Shown here piece by piece: positions 31,933 through 43,300 of a stretch of DNA of 64,000 bases (within the stretch, counting starts at the first letter, position 1; each line of letters begins with the position of its first letter). Origin of the DNA: Bedellia somnulentella. Its lineage: Eukaryota; Arthropoda; Insecta; Lepidoptera; Bedelliidae. The translations under genes and the position numbers were made by a program. The notes beneath the pieces are model-generated. The model was not told where the DNA came from. It saw nothing but the letters and a program-made list of their open reading frames with translations, and did not search any database. The stretch lies in assembly GCA_963576735.1 (NCBI GenBank), contig OY755171.1, positions 2,294,001 through 2,358,000 on the forward strand. Direction: 5' to 3'.

Positions 31933-32199
31933 ATGTAATAACAAGGCATAAGAAATTTCTCATTACAAGTATCTACTCGTCAACTATTTTCTTATTAGAC
32001 ACTTAATAGCACATTGTACCAATGCATTGGATGGGTTAGGAAGAGGGTTACATTTAGCGCAACAGATTTTTATAGCCTCTAAATTAATTTAAAATGTAGC
32101 AGAATAGTAAGCCGACGGACAACAAAGAGCGTCTACAACTGAATACGTATAAAGTAATAGGCTACTCTTTAAAGGGATTACAGCGAGCAAAGCTGTACA

Positions 32200-32379
32200 A
32201 GTGCGTTCGTGACCCGCTTGCTGTCGATCGCTGTCTCCATACATTGGCCATGTTGTCCGCAACTTCACTTTAATTTAATAACAGTACGTGCACTAATCTA
32301 TTCGTAATCTTTTGCCAAGGGCAAACTACCGCAGTCTTCTTTGTCCGTTGAAAGTCGACGTTTGTTTCGGTTTTTATAA
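32200..32379 (+). promoter_or_regulatory. Probable 5' UTR/promoter of unidentified gene
   Basis: Locally richer in CpG than its surroundings and free of recognised repeats, immediately upstream of an ATG in good context (TATAAATGG). The transcription start is not determined. Confidence 0.4.
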
Positions 32380-32489
32380 ATGGTGAGCTGTACCGAAGAT
32401 ATGAGTGATCCTCCTGGTGAAGTGGATGGGTGTAATGGCATTGATGAAGAGGCGCAGGAGGCGGATGATGTTGTGGAGGAAAGAAATGG
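32380..32489 (+). CDS. Probable first coding exon, unidentified gene
   Basis: MVSCTEDMSDPPGEVDGCNG followed by IDEEAQEADDVVEERNG ends at a good splice donor (AATGG|GTATGTGA). The 37-residue acidic stretch is unlike the nearby repeats and has no stop before the donor. A second in-frame ATG (MSDPPGEV) could be the real start. No following exon was recognised in the window, so the gene may continue through a long intron. The family is unknown; the call rests on composition, start context and donor only. Confidence 0.4.
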
Positions 32490-32639
32490 GTATGTGATGC
32501 TTGAAGGATTTCACATTGTACAATATTCGCTAGCAGCCCTTAGCAGGTTAACCCCTAACATTCATGTTACCTTGAGTTGTCGAAGGTCTTTATTTAGATG
32601 CCTCGTGGGACATCGTTTTTGCAATTAGCTTAAAGAGGT

Positions 32640-34160
32640 AAGCCTATTAATATAATAAGTTTTGAATACATCAATTTGGGGTTGTAGCGTTATAAAAGCG
32701 TATTCCGTAAAAGCTTCAGTAATCTAGTCGGGTCTCATAAATTTTTGTAAACCTATACTATGAAGAGCTTTTTGCTTATTAGAACCAAACTAGCATAAGC
32801 TCTATATATTTCATGATGCATATTTTTTTCAAAAGTGGGCAATATTGATAAAACATACTATTTTCAAAACGTCTCAAAATTCAATTGGCTTTCTCTATTT
32901 GTAGATTGGACATTGGTCCCAAACTGGGCTTCCGAGTTCGGTTCCCGAGTGACATCATAAAAGAAAAGTGAGTTAAAATAATTATCAATCAAATTAAAAT
33001 TGGAATCAAAATTTTGAACCAGATTGTGAATTAATATTTTAAAACGTGTTTTAATGAATGTGTTTACATGTTTGATGTTCTTTATTTTCTTGATAGACAA
33101 CATTATTGTGCTTCAAATAAGAATAAAAACGGCACCAATGTTTCCGCAGACTAATAAAGTATGCAGGTACCCCAAGGGAAATCTTGAAGATACCTTGGAA
33201 AAAATGAAAGTTTCAACACTTTTTTTTGGTTTATTAGGGTCTCCATCTTCATACCTGTTCCAAGATCACTAGGGCTTCACATAATTCTGGATTTTGGGAA
33301 GTTGGAAGCGGTAAAAGACTTTTTCAAATCAATGGTTGTAAGGGCAGGCGAACGTGGAGGAAAGATTTAAATATACTATAAATATGTTAGAACCTCCCTT
33401 GCCTGCCACTGGCATAGGCCTCTCGAAGAGTACGAGAGCGCACTGTATTACATAAGCGTCACCTTGTTAGAACTCCTTTCTCCACTCTATTCGATTTAGA
33501 TAGATACACACACCTTTGATCCGCAAGAGTGACCTTCAGCTGACCGGCACAAATAAAGATATGGCGAAAAGGAGCCGCAGAGGCCAGGGGCCCGTAGCAA
33601 CCAAACAATAAAATCATAAAAGAATCAATTTGGAAAAATGCCCCTTATATGAAAGAAAATTGACACACCAAGAGGTTGCAAAATCGTCACTCTCAGTAGT
33701 GTCAGTAAATTATACACAAATAAATGAATTGATAAAGTGATGAATGAAACTGATGACAAAATGTGGAATGTGCAAGCAAGATTTTTTGGAAGGAAATTGG
33801 ATGTGTGCATCAATTAAACTCGTTTAGGGGCATTGACGAAAATTTCTTAGTGTATTTAGTGATGACGTTAGATATAGAGATGGCGTGTGAGTGGTGACGA
33901 AGTATTTTTGGGGGATGTTATCCAAGTTTGACTTGGAGAGTCACTCAAGAAACGGGGAAAACACAGGATGGTTCGGGATCTCTAGAGATAAGACAAGGAT
34001 GCAGTGATTGAACACAAGTTCTGACCTACTTAGGCTACTTTGAGTACGCCCCCCAGCAGTTGCCAGGTAAAAGTAGGAGATTTGATAGTTTTAGTAATAT
34101 GTTATTCTATAGTTTTTACGACATGAAATCAATTTCGAGCTGAATTAAGCAACAACAAAA
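32640..34160. other. No gene seen
   Basis: No supported exon, RNA or element boundary. 33380-33600 is more GC-rich and includes 'gataggcctctcgaag'-like LINE-style sequence that I could not place. Confidence 0.35.
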
Positions 34161-34164
34161 GACA

Positions 34165-34530
34165 ACCGTGATAGCTCAGTGGGTAGAACACACATCGCGT
34201 ATCATTCAGACGCTGAGGTTTCAAATTCCGGGTTGGCCCTACACCAATGAGTCTTTTTTAATGTCATATGTGTGGTTTATTTATCATATTTGTGAACGGT
34301 GAGGGAAAACATCGCGAGCAAACCCACATAGCTGAGATGTACCATGCCATGTGACAGTGTATTCGTATTAAACGGTGATAGGCCTGCCCTCTATCACATG
34401 CGTATACCGTCCTAGCAAAACGTGGTTACTGTGAACACTGGGGGCCAATGTCAAGTGATGTTCAGAAGTATTAGGACCTCTGCCAACCTCTGCAGGGATA
34501 TGCGGCGTGAACGTTTGAGTCTTGAGTTTA
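34165..34530 (+). mobile_element. SINE-H copy, full length
   Basis: Starts with the tRNA-like head (CCGTGATAGCTCAGTGGGTA, box B-like GGTTTCAAATTCC) and ends with 'gatatgcggcgtgaacgtt'. Best copy for the head in plus orientation. Confidence 0.92.
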
Positions 34531-34939
34531 AATAGTAATTACGCGTACAAACTCATAAATGTACGCACACATACAAAATCGTGCAAAAAACCAACTCTCT
34601 GATAATTTGAAAACTGATCAGAAATTGTTCTCTTATATATTTGACGAAACAAGGGAAGTTTCAGAAACACGGGAGATGGTGGCGGAATATTTCAGGAAAG
34701 TGAGATTAGTCTGGAAGAAATAATGAAGGCAATGAAAAGTAAGGAAGTAGGAAAGCGGCAGGAAATGTCCTTCGTACGTGGTACTTCCTTTTCCAGAAGT
34801 GTTTGTCTAATGGGAAAGTACCATATTATAGGTGTAGAGCGTTCATTATGCGCTTATATAAAAATAAGAGTTACACCAGTTAGTAAAACACTACTGTGGG
34901 TTCAGCTTGCTTAGCAATGTCGGTAAATTATGCAAATCT

Positions 34940-35906
34940 TCTATACTTATAATAAATCTGTAGAGAGGTCAATTCTATACATGAAATATATTTTCAAAAT
35001 AGCTATCAGGTGGTGATTAGGGATCGATATTGATGCCAAAAATGCAATCAGTAAAAATTTTTGTCTGTCTGTCTGTCTGTTTGTATGTCGGTTTGTATGT
35101 TCCTTATGGAAACAAAAACTACTCGACGGATTTTAACGAAACTTGGTACAATTATTTTTCATACTCCTGGGCAGGTTTTTGTATACTTTCCAGCAGAGTA
35201 GTAACGGGGAATTTTGGGAAATTTTGGGAAAACGGGAGAAGTTACTCCATTTTTTAAGCTTCCGTCGCGTGTGCAGCCTTAATGGTTAAACTTACATAGA
35301 AATCATGTATCACGGAAATATTCTTCATAAAATTATCTAAAAAAAGTCCTCAACAGTTTATGTCTATCTTTTACGGTTGACTCACAATAACACGTGTAAT
35401 TCCTGATAGCTTAGCAGTTCGGAACATTCTGATTGTATTTGTTTACTCTTACGTTTGTAAACCTCTCACTCATCCCTAATTTAAATAAGGTAACATTATT
35501 ACCTATTCAATAAAAAAAGAATCATAGAAATCGGTAGAGAAACACCGAAATTATACATAAAATAAGCCATCGCGCCCGTGACCAAAACTGAAACGTTACT
35601 AATTTACTTATAAAATACTAGATGGCGCCAGTAGTTGCATCCTACAACACGTAATGATTGATTTTTTAGATTGTTATAAATACTTCATAGCGTTTTATTC
35701 CAAAATTTGCTATTAAACGGAAAAACTGAACCGTTCATTAAAGCGCATTCAAAATCACCAAACTACACTGTTTAGGGAGTGCTATAAATTTAATAAATTG
35801 AAAACATCGCGCTGAATTTCACAATGCTTGAGCAGTGACTGAAGAAAGAAACCTCAGATATTTTAAAAAAACAACGCTACCCGTGCGAAGCTGGGACGAT
35901 CCACTA
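34940..35906 (+). mobile_element. Non-autonomous Helitron, about 970 bp
   Basis: 5' end TCTATACTTATAATAAATC, a (GTCT)n tract at 35060, and a 3' end with a short hairpin (CCCG/TGGG) followed by CTAG at 35903-35906 and then T. These are Helitron rules (TC start, hairpin, CTRR end, no target duplication). No Rep/helicase inside. A second copy in reverse is at 38652-39404. Confidence 0.75.
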
Positions 35907-36005
35907 GTGTATTAATAAATATATAAACGGACATATTAAACATAGATCAAGTTAGCCCCAAACTAAGTAAGACTTGTAATATGGGATACTAACTCAACGA
36001 TATAT

Positions 36006-36480
36006 CTATACATATAATAAATCTGTAGAAAAATCATTTTTGTACATTGAAGAAATTGAAAAAAAAAATAGCCAGCGTGTGAACACATAAGTAACAGAAC
36101 CCATTTCCATCATTTTTTCAATTTTTGTCTGTTTGTCTGTTTGTCTGTTTATATGTTTGTTTGTGCGCACAGCACGTAAAATCTACGAATTCAATGCTGA
36201 AAATGTTCTTATACAAAAATTAAACGTAACTTGAGGTATAACTTAGTTTTTGTTTCATCGAAATCGGTTCACTCTATCAAAAGATATGATTAATTTTGTG
36301 AGTTCAAGAAGAAAAATATTACGTTACGCAATTCATTATAGTACTTGCAACGACATCTTTAGTCTAAATATAGAACTAATGTTGATAGTTGGAATCTAAA
36401 GTCCGATAGATGGCGTTGTGCCAAAATGAAATAAAGAACCAAAATAAAATAAAGCAAAAATAAAATTTGCATTTTTTTAG
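36006..36480 (+). mobile_element. Helitron-family copy, 3' end lost
   Basis: 'tctatacatataataaatc' and 'tgtagaaaaatcattt' match the 5' end at 34940; a GTTTGTCT tract follows at 36125-36160. No CTAG terminus was found. Confidence 0.55.
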
Positions 36481-36806
36481 CCCCTTTAACCCTTTATTTT
36501 AAAATCGGTTAAAGTAATAGAAGCTACAGGAAACAAGCAAGACGAAATTAATACAAGCTGCCAATGTCAAGTGAATTCGCCGACTATGAAAATAACTGAA
36601 ATGCTTTTAAATATTATCTTTACTTAGTTTCTTAAATTAGGCTTATTAATATTAATATATTATGTAAATAGTCTGCCTATTAATAAATCCAATTTGGTGA
36701 GCAGAATTTTGAAATTCTTAGCCATTCTTCAAATGCACGTCACTTCACAACCAGTTTTCGTAAACGTTTATAATAAAAAACTGAATTTTGGTCTACATTA
36801 AAGACT

Positions 36807-37054
36807 AAACCTCTCTGGCTTCGTTTACATCCATCAATCTTTTCATACATGCTCTTTTATTCTTCATACTGCGGACTCCTGCCTTTTTGAGCACGTTTTC
36901 TATTTGATCCAAATGTGTCCTCCGAGGTCGTCCTCTACTAACATTACCTTCCACATTGGCGATAAAAAAAGTGTAAAGTGCAAAGTGGCGATCGATAGTC
37001 TCTGCCTACCCCAATGGGAGCTAACGGCGTGAGAATATGTATGTATGTATGTAT
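36807..37054 (+). mobile_element. RTE LINE end with inverted 5' part (twin-priming form)
   Basis: 36979-37054 is the plus-strand RTE terminus with TATG tail. 36807-36959 is the immediately preceding RTE segment but in reverse orientation (CTCTGGCTTCGTTTACATCC, GGTCGTCCTCTACTAACATT). ATTAAA occurs at both outer edges. Confidence 0.8.
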
Positions 37055-37161
37055 TAAACACCAGAAACATAAGACATCTTTTAAGATCTACTTTTTTAAA
37101 CACTAAAATGATGTAGTGACCTTAATGACTAACCTTAATTTGGTTATATTTGCATATTATA

Positions 37162-37407
37162 CATACATATACTCACGACTATAAATCCCTAAAAGGGGTA
37201 GCCAGAGCTAAGAAATTAGAAATTCCTCAGCCACTTTTGGAAAATTGAGTGGGGAAAAGATGGTAAAATAAAGGTTGTTGGTGATGGGTCTCCAACCGCA
37301 TCGCCCAAAAATCCCTTAAAAACCCCTAATACCGTTAGTCGCCTCTTACGTACATCCACCGGAAGAAATGGGGTAGTGCAATTCTAAGCCGAAACTACAC
37401 AGCTATT
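37162..37407 (-). mobile_element. SINE-R copy, full length
   Basis: CATA tail, 'atactcacgactataaatc' to 'aagccgaaactacacagct'. Confidence 0.9.
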
Positions 37408-37507
37408 ACAGTGCATATTATGCCACTGATAAATCGATTTAATTCAATGTATTATCATAGTACAACCAACAACCGTAAACCCTAATAATAGTAAAGTACC
37501 TTTTTTG

Positions 37508-37607
37508 AACGGTTTTATTTAGCTTACCCCGTTTGTTTTATTCTTTCTTGAGTGAAATTTAGTAATTTAAATGTCACCCCCTTCCTGTCAGCCGGTTAAT
37601 ATTTCTT
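37508..37607 (-). repeat. Family F transposon segment
   Basis: Reverse of the 21590-21690 segment: 'gaacggttttatttagctt', 'accccgtttgttttattct' and 'tgtcagccggttaat'. Confidence 0.65.
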
Positions 37608-38129
37608 TTCGGAAGGAAAAGACGTGATGAGCTCGAAGCAAAGAGTGATGAGCTCAAGGCCCGACCACCTGCGGCCATCAATAATAACTACCTATATATT
37701 GGAGGGTTACTGATTTTTCAACATACGTCATAGAACATTTGTCGGAATGATTGGCTATGTCAGTCATATGAGAGCACATGAACCAGAGCCGGATACCAGA
37801 AGTTGCTGTGGCCGAAATCGGGCGGGATTGATATATGATCTATATGCAAAATTCCGAAGTGTTAAAAACAAAAGGGTATATTGATGCATTATGCAGCTCT
37901 GCTAGGATCGTACAAGGTAGCAATCCATAATCTTTGGCTAACCCTGTAACTGTATCTAAATAAACACTAATTCAAATGAGATACACACAGTTACGACCTT
38001 TTATTATTTCAACTGGATAATGGCTACTGTAATTAATTAAATATCATTATGAAATACTCAATAGTTCCTACATCACAATAAGTGTCCGCATTAGATTTCA
38101 TTGGTTCTTTATTTTATTTCAAAAAGATG

Positions 38130-38200
38130 ATATACTCTTAACTAAACGACGTTTTTTTTGTTCTCGACAATCACGCGAACGAAGTCGCGGGCACAGCTAG
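38130..38200 (+). mobile_element. Helitron 3' terminus
   Basis: Hairpin CGCGAACGAAGTCGCG, then GGCACAG and CTAG at 38197-38200 followed by T. The 5' boundary is not identified; the body probably extends left into 37650-38130. Confidence 0.6.
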
Positions 38201-38227
38201 TATAATATTAAATACGTAAATAGTATA

Positions 38228-38395
38228 CGAAAATGTGTTCAAAAAGGCAGGTGTCCGCAGTATGAAGAATAAAAGAGCATGTATGAAAAGATTGATGGAT
38301 GTGAACGAAGCCAGAGATGTTTGCCAGGATCGTACAAAGTGGCGATCGATAGTCTCTGCCTACCCCAATGGAAACTAACGGCGTGAGAATGAGAA
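38228..38395 (+). mobile_element. RTE LINE 3' fragment
   Basis: 'aaaatgtgttcaaaaaggc', 'gtgaacgaagccagagatg' and 'ctaacggcgtgagaatgag'; conserved but too short to code. Confidence 0.85.
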
Positions 38396-38651
38396 TAGCA
38401 TTTATGCTAATCAAATAATTGTTGCTTTCAGCGAGGATCAATCCCGCAACCTTCAGACGTAGAAGATAGTCATTTACTGGGCCACTGTTCCTCCATCGAC
38501 TTAAAGAGGGCGTATGTTAGTATGCAGGTGATGAGAGAGTATTTGTGGAAGGTGTAGTCTAAGTTCAGTTTGGGGAGTCAACTTATTTATTTATTTATTC
38601 ATAAACATAACCATTACAGTTTTGTATAACCCAATTGTCTATATTTCACTA

Positions 38652-39404
38652 CTAGTGGATCGGCCCAGCTTCGCAAGGGTAGCGTAGTTTTAAAAATATC
38701 CGAGGCTTCTTCAATCACTGCTCGCCCTTTGTGAAATTTAGCGCAATGATTACAACTTACAGCACTCCTAAATAGTGTAGCTTTGAGATTGTGAAAGAGC
38801 TTTTATGAACGGTTCAGTATCTCCAAAAATAAGCCCTTGCAAACCAACAGTCAGAGTTACAAACTTTGCATACATGATACATATACTCACGGCTGTCTTT
38901 TTTCGCGCAACTAGTACACAAAAAATAGTCCTTATAGCATGTTTCAGTACCTATTCACGTGCGAGGACGGCGCGATGGCTTATTTAATGTATAAGTTTTT
39001 TTATTTAATAGGTAACTATATATTCTTAGAGATGAGTGAGAAAAATATAAACGTAAAAATAAACAAATATAATCAGAATGCTCCGAACTGCTAAACTATC
39101 AGCAGTCACACGTGTTATTGTGAGTCAACTATAAAAGATAGACATATGCTGTTAAGGAATATTATTTTGACAATTGCATGTGGAATATTTCCGTTGTATT
39201 TTGTATGTGTGTTATATAAATCCATCAAGTACGTACAATCCATAGGGAACATACAAACCGACAGACAGGCAGACAGACAGACAAAAATTTTACTGATTGC
39301 ATTTTAGGCATCAGTATCGATCACTAATCACCCCTTGATTGTTATTTTAAAAATATATTTAATGTACAGAACTGACCTCTCTACAGATTTGTTATAAGTA
39401 TAGA
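38652..39404 (-). mobile_element. Non-autonomous Helitron, reverse copy
   Basis: CTAG complement at 38652-38655 beside GGATCGGCCCAGCTTCGCA, the GACA tract at 39270-39290, and the TC end complement (GTATAGA) at 39404. Shares both ends and the body order with 34940-35906, with internal differences. Confidence 0.75.
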
Positions 39405-39516
39405 TAAGACAATTACATTTATAACTGATTTATAGAACACAGTACAAACAAAAAAGAGAGTAACATAATACATACAAATTTGTTTTACATCCCGTAACAC
39501 AAAAAAATATTAATAA

Positions 39517-39640
39517 ATGAAGGACAGAAAAATTTCGACACTACCGGGGATCGAACCCGCGACCTCCGGGTATATGCCCCCGCACTTTTATTTATCCTTT
39601 ATTTATTAATAATAATCCCCACATGAGATTTTCATGCACA
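39517..39640 (-). mobile_element. SINE-A relative, decayed
   Basis: A tRNA-like segment (GGGGATCGAACCCGCGACCT) is flanked by inverted arms (TATTAATAAATGAAGGAC / CTTTATTTATTAATA) and 'aatccccacatgag'. Same plan as SINE-A with a partial head. Confidence 0.7.
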
Positions 39641-39997
39641 AAAACATTCTAGTTATACAAAAAAAACCGTTTCTTATTTCTCTTTGGCTTGAATTTTTCA
39701 CTTTTTAGTTAAATATGCTACAAAAGCGTGTTTTTCAGTTTTATAAACTAGATTGATTATTAACTTTTTGGGACTAAATCCTCTGAAATTATTTAATCCT
39801 AGCGACGCTAGTTAGGATAATCTGAGCAACATAAAAAATATTAAATTTATTAAATTATAAAACAGAATTCAATCAATACCACTCAAACATATAAACAGAG
39901 AAAATAGAGCTAGATCATATTCCTAGGTATATGTCCCTAGCATGCACATAATATTACTTTGATCATCTTATTTTTTTTACATAATTAAATATTAGCA

Positions 39998-40240
39998 TTA
40001 TCCTAAAGTTCCTAGAATGAAACAGAAAATGATTATAAAACTGGTTAATATCGGTATAAGATATATGTCGTTCTGAGGCTTATTTTTATAGTAAAGCATG
40101 AAACCAACCAAGTAAATTGAAAACCACGAATTAAAGATGTCAAAGTAAGACACCTTTTTATCACTTTCTGCTACACTATATCCCTGATTCTCGATAAGTG
40201 CACAAATTTCGAAATAACCGGTCCCTTTAAAATGGACCAA
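39998..40240 (-). CDS. Hypothetical membrane-type ORF, doubtful
   Basis: 80 residues, MVHFKGTGYFEICALI to ILGTLG, with two hydrophobic stretches (WFSIYLVGFMLYY and IYLIPILTSFIIIFCFIL) that could span a membrane. No family is recognised, and AT-rich DNA yields such ORFs by chance. Could be a terminal exon or noise. Confidence 0.15.
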   Translation of the reverse strand: MVHFKGTGYFEICALIENQGYSVAESDKKVSYFDIFNSWFSIYLVGFMLYYKNKPQNDIYLIPILTSFIIIFCFILGTLG

Positions 40241-40339
40241 AATCGAGTTTAAAGTAGTCGATTACTTACATAAATACAGGTGAAGATAATATAATCCGCC
40301 TTATGAAGCAAAACTAGGATAAAATTAATGAGAATCGGC

Positions 40340-40862
40340 GGGTTAAGCAGCGAACAAATTATGTATTGGTAACTTCAATTATGCAGTTGATGTATGGTAG
40401 TGAATGTTGGGCATGGCAGAAGAAGAATGAAAAGAGAGTTAATGCAGTGGAAATGAGATCCCTCAGAAGTATATGTAATGTAGGGCTGTGTGATAGAGTG
40501 AGAAATACTGTAATCCGTGAACGAGTACGTTTGAAAGATGACGTAGTATGCAAGATAGAAAAAGGAATGTTGAGGTGGTTTGGGCACATAGAGAGGATGG
40601 ATGAAAATAAAGTAGCGAAAGAGATATATAGAGCCAATGTGGATGGGATTGTTAGTAGAGGACCGCCTCGTAAAACGTTTCTTGACCAGATAGAAAACGT
40701 TCTTATAAAGGCGGGGGTCCGAAGTGAGAAGAATAAAAGAGCATGTATGAGAAGGATAATGAATGTAAGGGAAGCAAGAGAGGTTTGTCAAGATCTTACT
40801 AAGTGGCGATCGATAGTCTCTGCCTACCCCAATGGGAATAATGGGCGTGAGTATAAGTAAAT
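40340..40862 (+). mobile_element. RTE LINE 3' fragment, best copy
   Basis: Contains the longest open part of the local RTE family (40366-40860) and its end 'gggcgtgagtataagtaa'. Confidence 0.85.
40366..40860 (+). pseudogene. RTE-type LINE C-terminal coding fragment
   Basis: MYGSECWAWQKKNEKRVNAV, then EMRSLRSICNVGLCDRVR, LRWFGHIERMDE, GPPRKTFLDQIENVL and WRSIVSAYPNG are the post-polymerase C terminus of lepidopteran RTE elements (of the HmRTE type). The catalytic domain is missing, so it is a 5'-truncated copy; the 164-residue frame is nevertheless intact. The TTG at 40366 is only the frame opening. Confidence 0.88.
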
Positions 40863-40920
40863 AAGTAAGTAACTTCAATTATGTGCTCAAACATTCGCTA
40901 GGTTATTTTTATGCTACTTT

Positions 40921-41170
40921 ATGATGGTAAATTGGTAAAAGAGATTTATAGAGCCAATTAGGATGATAATATTAGTAGAGGACATGTAGAGGAGGACCTC
41001 ACATTTGGGCAAAGTAGTGAGTGTGCTCAAAAAGAGCATGCATGAGAAGATTTATAGGTGAATACGGAGCTAGAGAGGTTTGTCAGGACCGTTAAAAGTG
41101 GCGATCGATAGTCTCTGCCGACCCCAATGGGAACCTATTGTGTGAACCTATACGTATGTTATGTCTGTAC
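40921..41170 (+). mobile_element. RTE LINE 3' fragment
   Basis: 'gatttatagagccaattag', 'gagagaggtttgtcagga'-like sequence and 'atagtctctgccgacccca'. Frameshifted second copy just downstream of the previous one. Confidence 0.8.
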
Positions 41171-41461
41171 TTGTGTTTATGCTTGAAAAAAATAAACGAA
41201 GACCTTTATGTGTTAAGGGTCAAATATCATTAGTCACAAATAGGCTGTCCTAATTAATTGTTACTTAAGTTTTTAGTTTATTATTGACCTTCGGTTAGTT
41301 AGTCACGCACGGTTCTGTTTTGTGTATTAGTGTAAATACAATTAAAAGTTCTACCCTGCTCTATTGTTTACTTTGCTATTTCTTTAGTTAATTGGCGGTA
41401 TTTTAAATGTCACCTACTTTCACGTTTCTCGGTCTGATAGGTTGGTTAGATAGGTAGATCG

Positions 41462-41745
41462 GTACCTGGTGTTCGGAGTACCCACGTTTTGCTTGGACAG
41501 TGTACTCACGTGATAGGGGCAGGCCTATTGCCGTTTTTGTACGAATACATCGTCACATGACTAAGTACAACTCAGCCATGTGGGTTTCCTTACGATGTTT
41601 TCTGTCACCTTTAACAACCATGATGAATTAACCACACATATGTCTTTCTTTAGGAAAGAAAAAAATTAATGTAGGTCCGACCCGGGATTTAAACCGTCGT
41701 CGGCACGATAAGCGGTGTTCTACCCACTGAGCTATCACGGTTGCT
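41462..41745 (-). mobile_element. SINE-H copy, tail missing, head intact
   Basis: 'acctggtgttcggagtacc' to 'actgagctatcacggttgc'; on the minus strand box A is TAGCTCAGTGGG. Confidence 0.9.
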
Positions 41746-42866
41746 GCGTCAACCAAAATATGAAAAGTAAAGCGTGAGCATATTTATTTTACTGTTGTCT
41801 CCAAGTGATTGTTCTATTGATATATTTTTGTGATCAGCAATTACTTTGTTTGTATTTCAGGTAAGTACATTCTAAGCGGAATACTCTAATGAGTGATACA
41901 TCTAAGGTAATCGTACTCATTATAATAGATTCAATACTTTTTGGTACTTTAGTAATTTTGTGATATTTTTTATAATTTTTATGTAATAAGTGTGAAAAAT
42001 ACTATTGTTCAATTTCTTAGAAAGAGCATTTTATAATCACTTAAAAACATCGCTTTGTAAGGTTTAATTTCCATTAATAACACCTTGAATAAAATAACGG
42101 AGGCTCTAAGTGAATGTTCTGAACTTTCTAATTGCATCCTTATTATAATGGGCTTTGAGAAGCCTACCCTGAAATCATGGTAAGGTAAGTATTTTTTTAT
42201 ATGAACTATTTCGAGGTAGTCTGAATATTTACCGTTTACTTTTTGTTTGATGTAAAAGTAGTCCCATTTCTTTTTGAAATTTGTTTGCATACAATTTTGG
42301 ACTAATCGTATTTATTTTTTGTTTTTATAAAAAAAAAAAAATAAGCCTCATTATAGACGAAGAAGAAACATTTATTCTCATTAAAAGTACAGAGTAAATA
42401 TAAACACAACAAATATGCACACTTAACGAAAAAGAATAACGTACACGATAAAATATATGGTACAGGTCGAAAATTATATATTTTTAAACTTTCCTTGCTA
42501 TAGATAGATCAATAAAATATTCTCTTCCAAATATAAATGCAAAGCGTTCCGTAGTAAATGAAAATACATTTTTGAAGTAGACCGTTCATAATTTATTTTT
42601 GAAAGTTTCGTCGTTTTGTTAGCTTCATTGTTTCGCTAACAATCCGGACATGAAAGTTCTGCGCTGGAAAACTCTTACTGTTCTTTGCTTTATTTTTGTG
42701 AAATTCATTTTTTTATTAATAGTCGGACTCATAATGTCAAATGTACCTACCTATATTATATATTCTTATGGTTATAAATCCCAAAAAGGTAGCCGAAAGT
42801 TGTGATTAAAAATTCTTTAGCCACTTTTGGAAGTTGAGTGGAGAAAAGGTGGTAAAATAAAAAATG

Positions 42867-43300
42867 ATTTAATGTTTTTTGACATGAATTCCTCATGTGG
42901 GGATTATTACTCATAAATAAAAGATGTTATTAAAGGAAAGAAAAATTTACTTTTAAATTTAATTTAATAACATCTTTTATTTATGAGTAATAATCCCCAC
43001 ATGAGGAATTCATGTCAAAAAACATTAAATTATGTAATAGTTAGGCGTTTCCAACATTTGCATTCTATCTGAAAAGGTAGACAAGTGGCCGTCCGAATTA
43101 GTTAAAATTCGGAGGTAGGAAACGCAAACACTACTTGAACGTGTAAAAAAGAAACAAAGGATAGAGAAATTTCGCGCTGGATGCCAACTGACACTGTAGC
43201 TCAGTTGGCAGAGCGACGGGGGCGTATACCCGAAGGTCGCGGGTTCAAACCCCGCCAGTGTCGAAATTTTTCTTTCCTTTAATAACATCTTTTATTTATG
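42867..43300 (+). mobile_element. Composite SINE-A with 13-bp target duplication
   Basis: AAAATAAAAAATG flanks it at 42854-42866 and 43301-43313. Order: X' arm, X arm, block Y (TAGGCGTTTCCAACATTTGC to GGATGCCAA), tRNA-like unit T, start of X. Arms 42871-42934 and 42965-43028 form a perfect 64-bp inverted repeat. Confidence 0.85.
43190..43262 (+). repeat. tRNA-like head of SINE-A
   Basis: Same 73-nt cloverleaf-like unit as 3503-3575, with one change in box B (GGTTCAAACCC). The anticodon arm does not fold normally, so not called as a tRNA gene. Confidence 0.8.

Noticed and set aside
40375..40878. 167-residue minus-strand ORF
   Set aside because: Antisense of the RTE C-terminal frame, which has the recognisable protein motifs.
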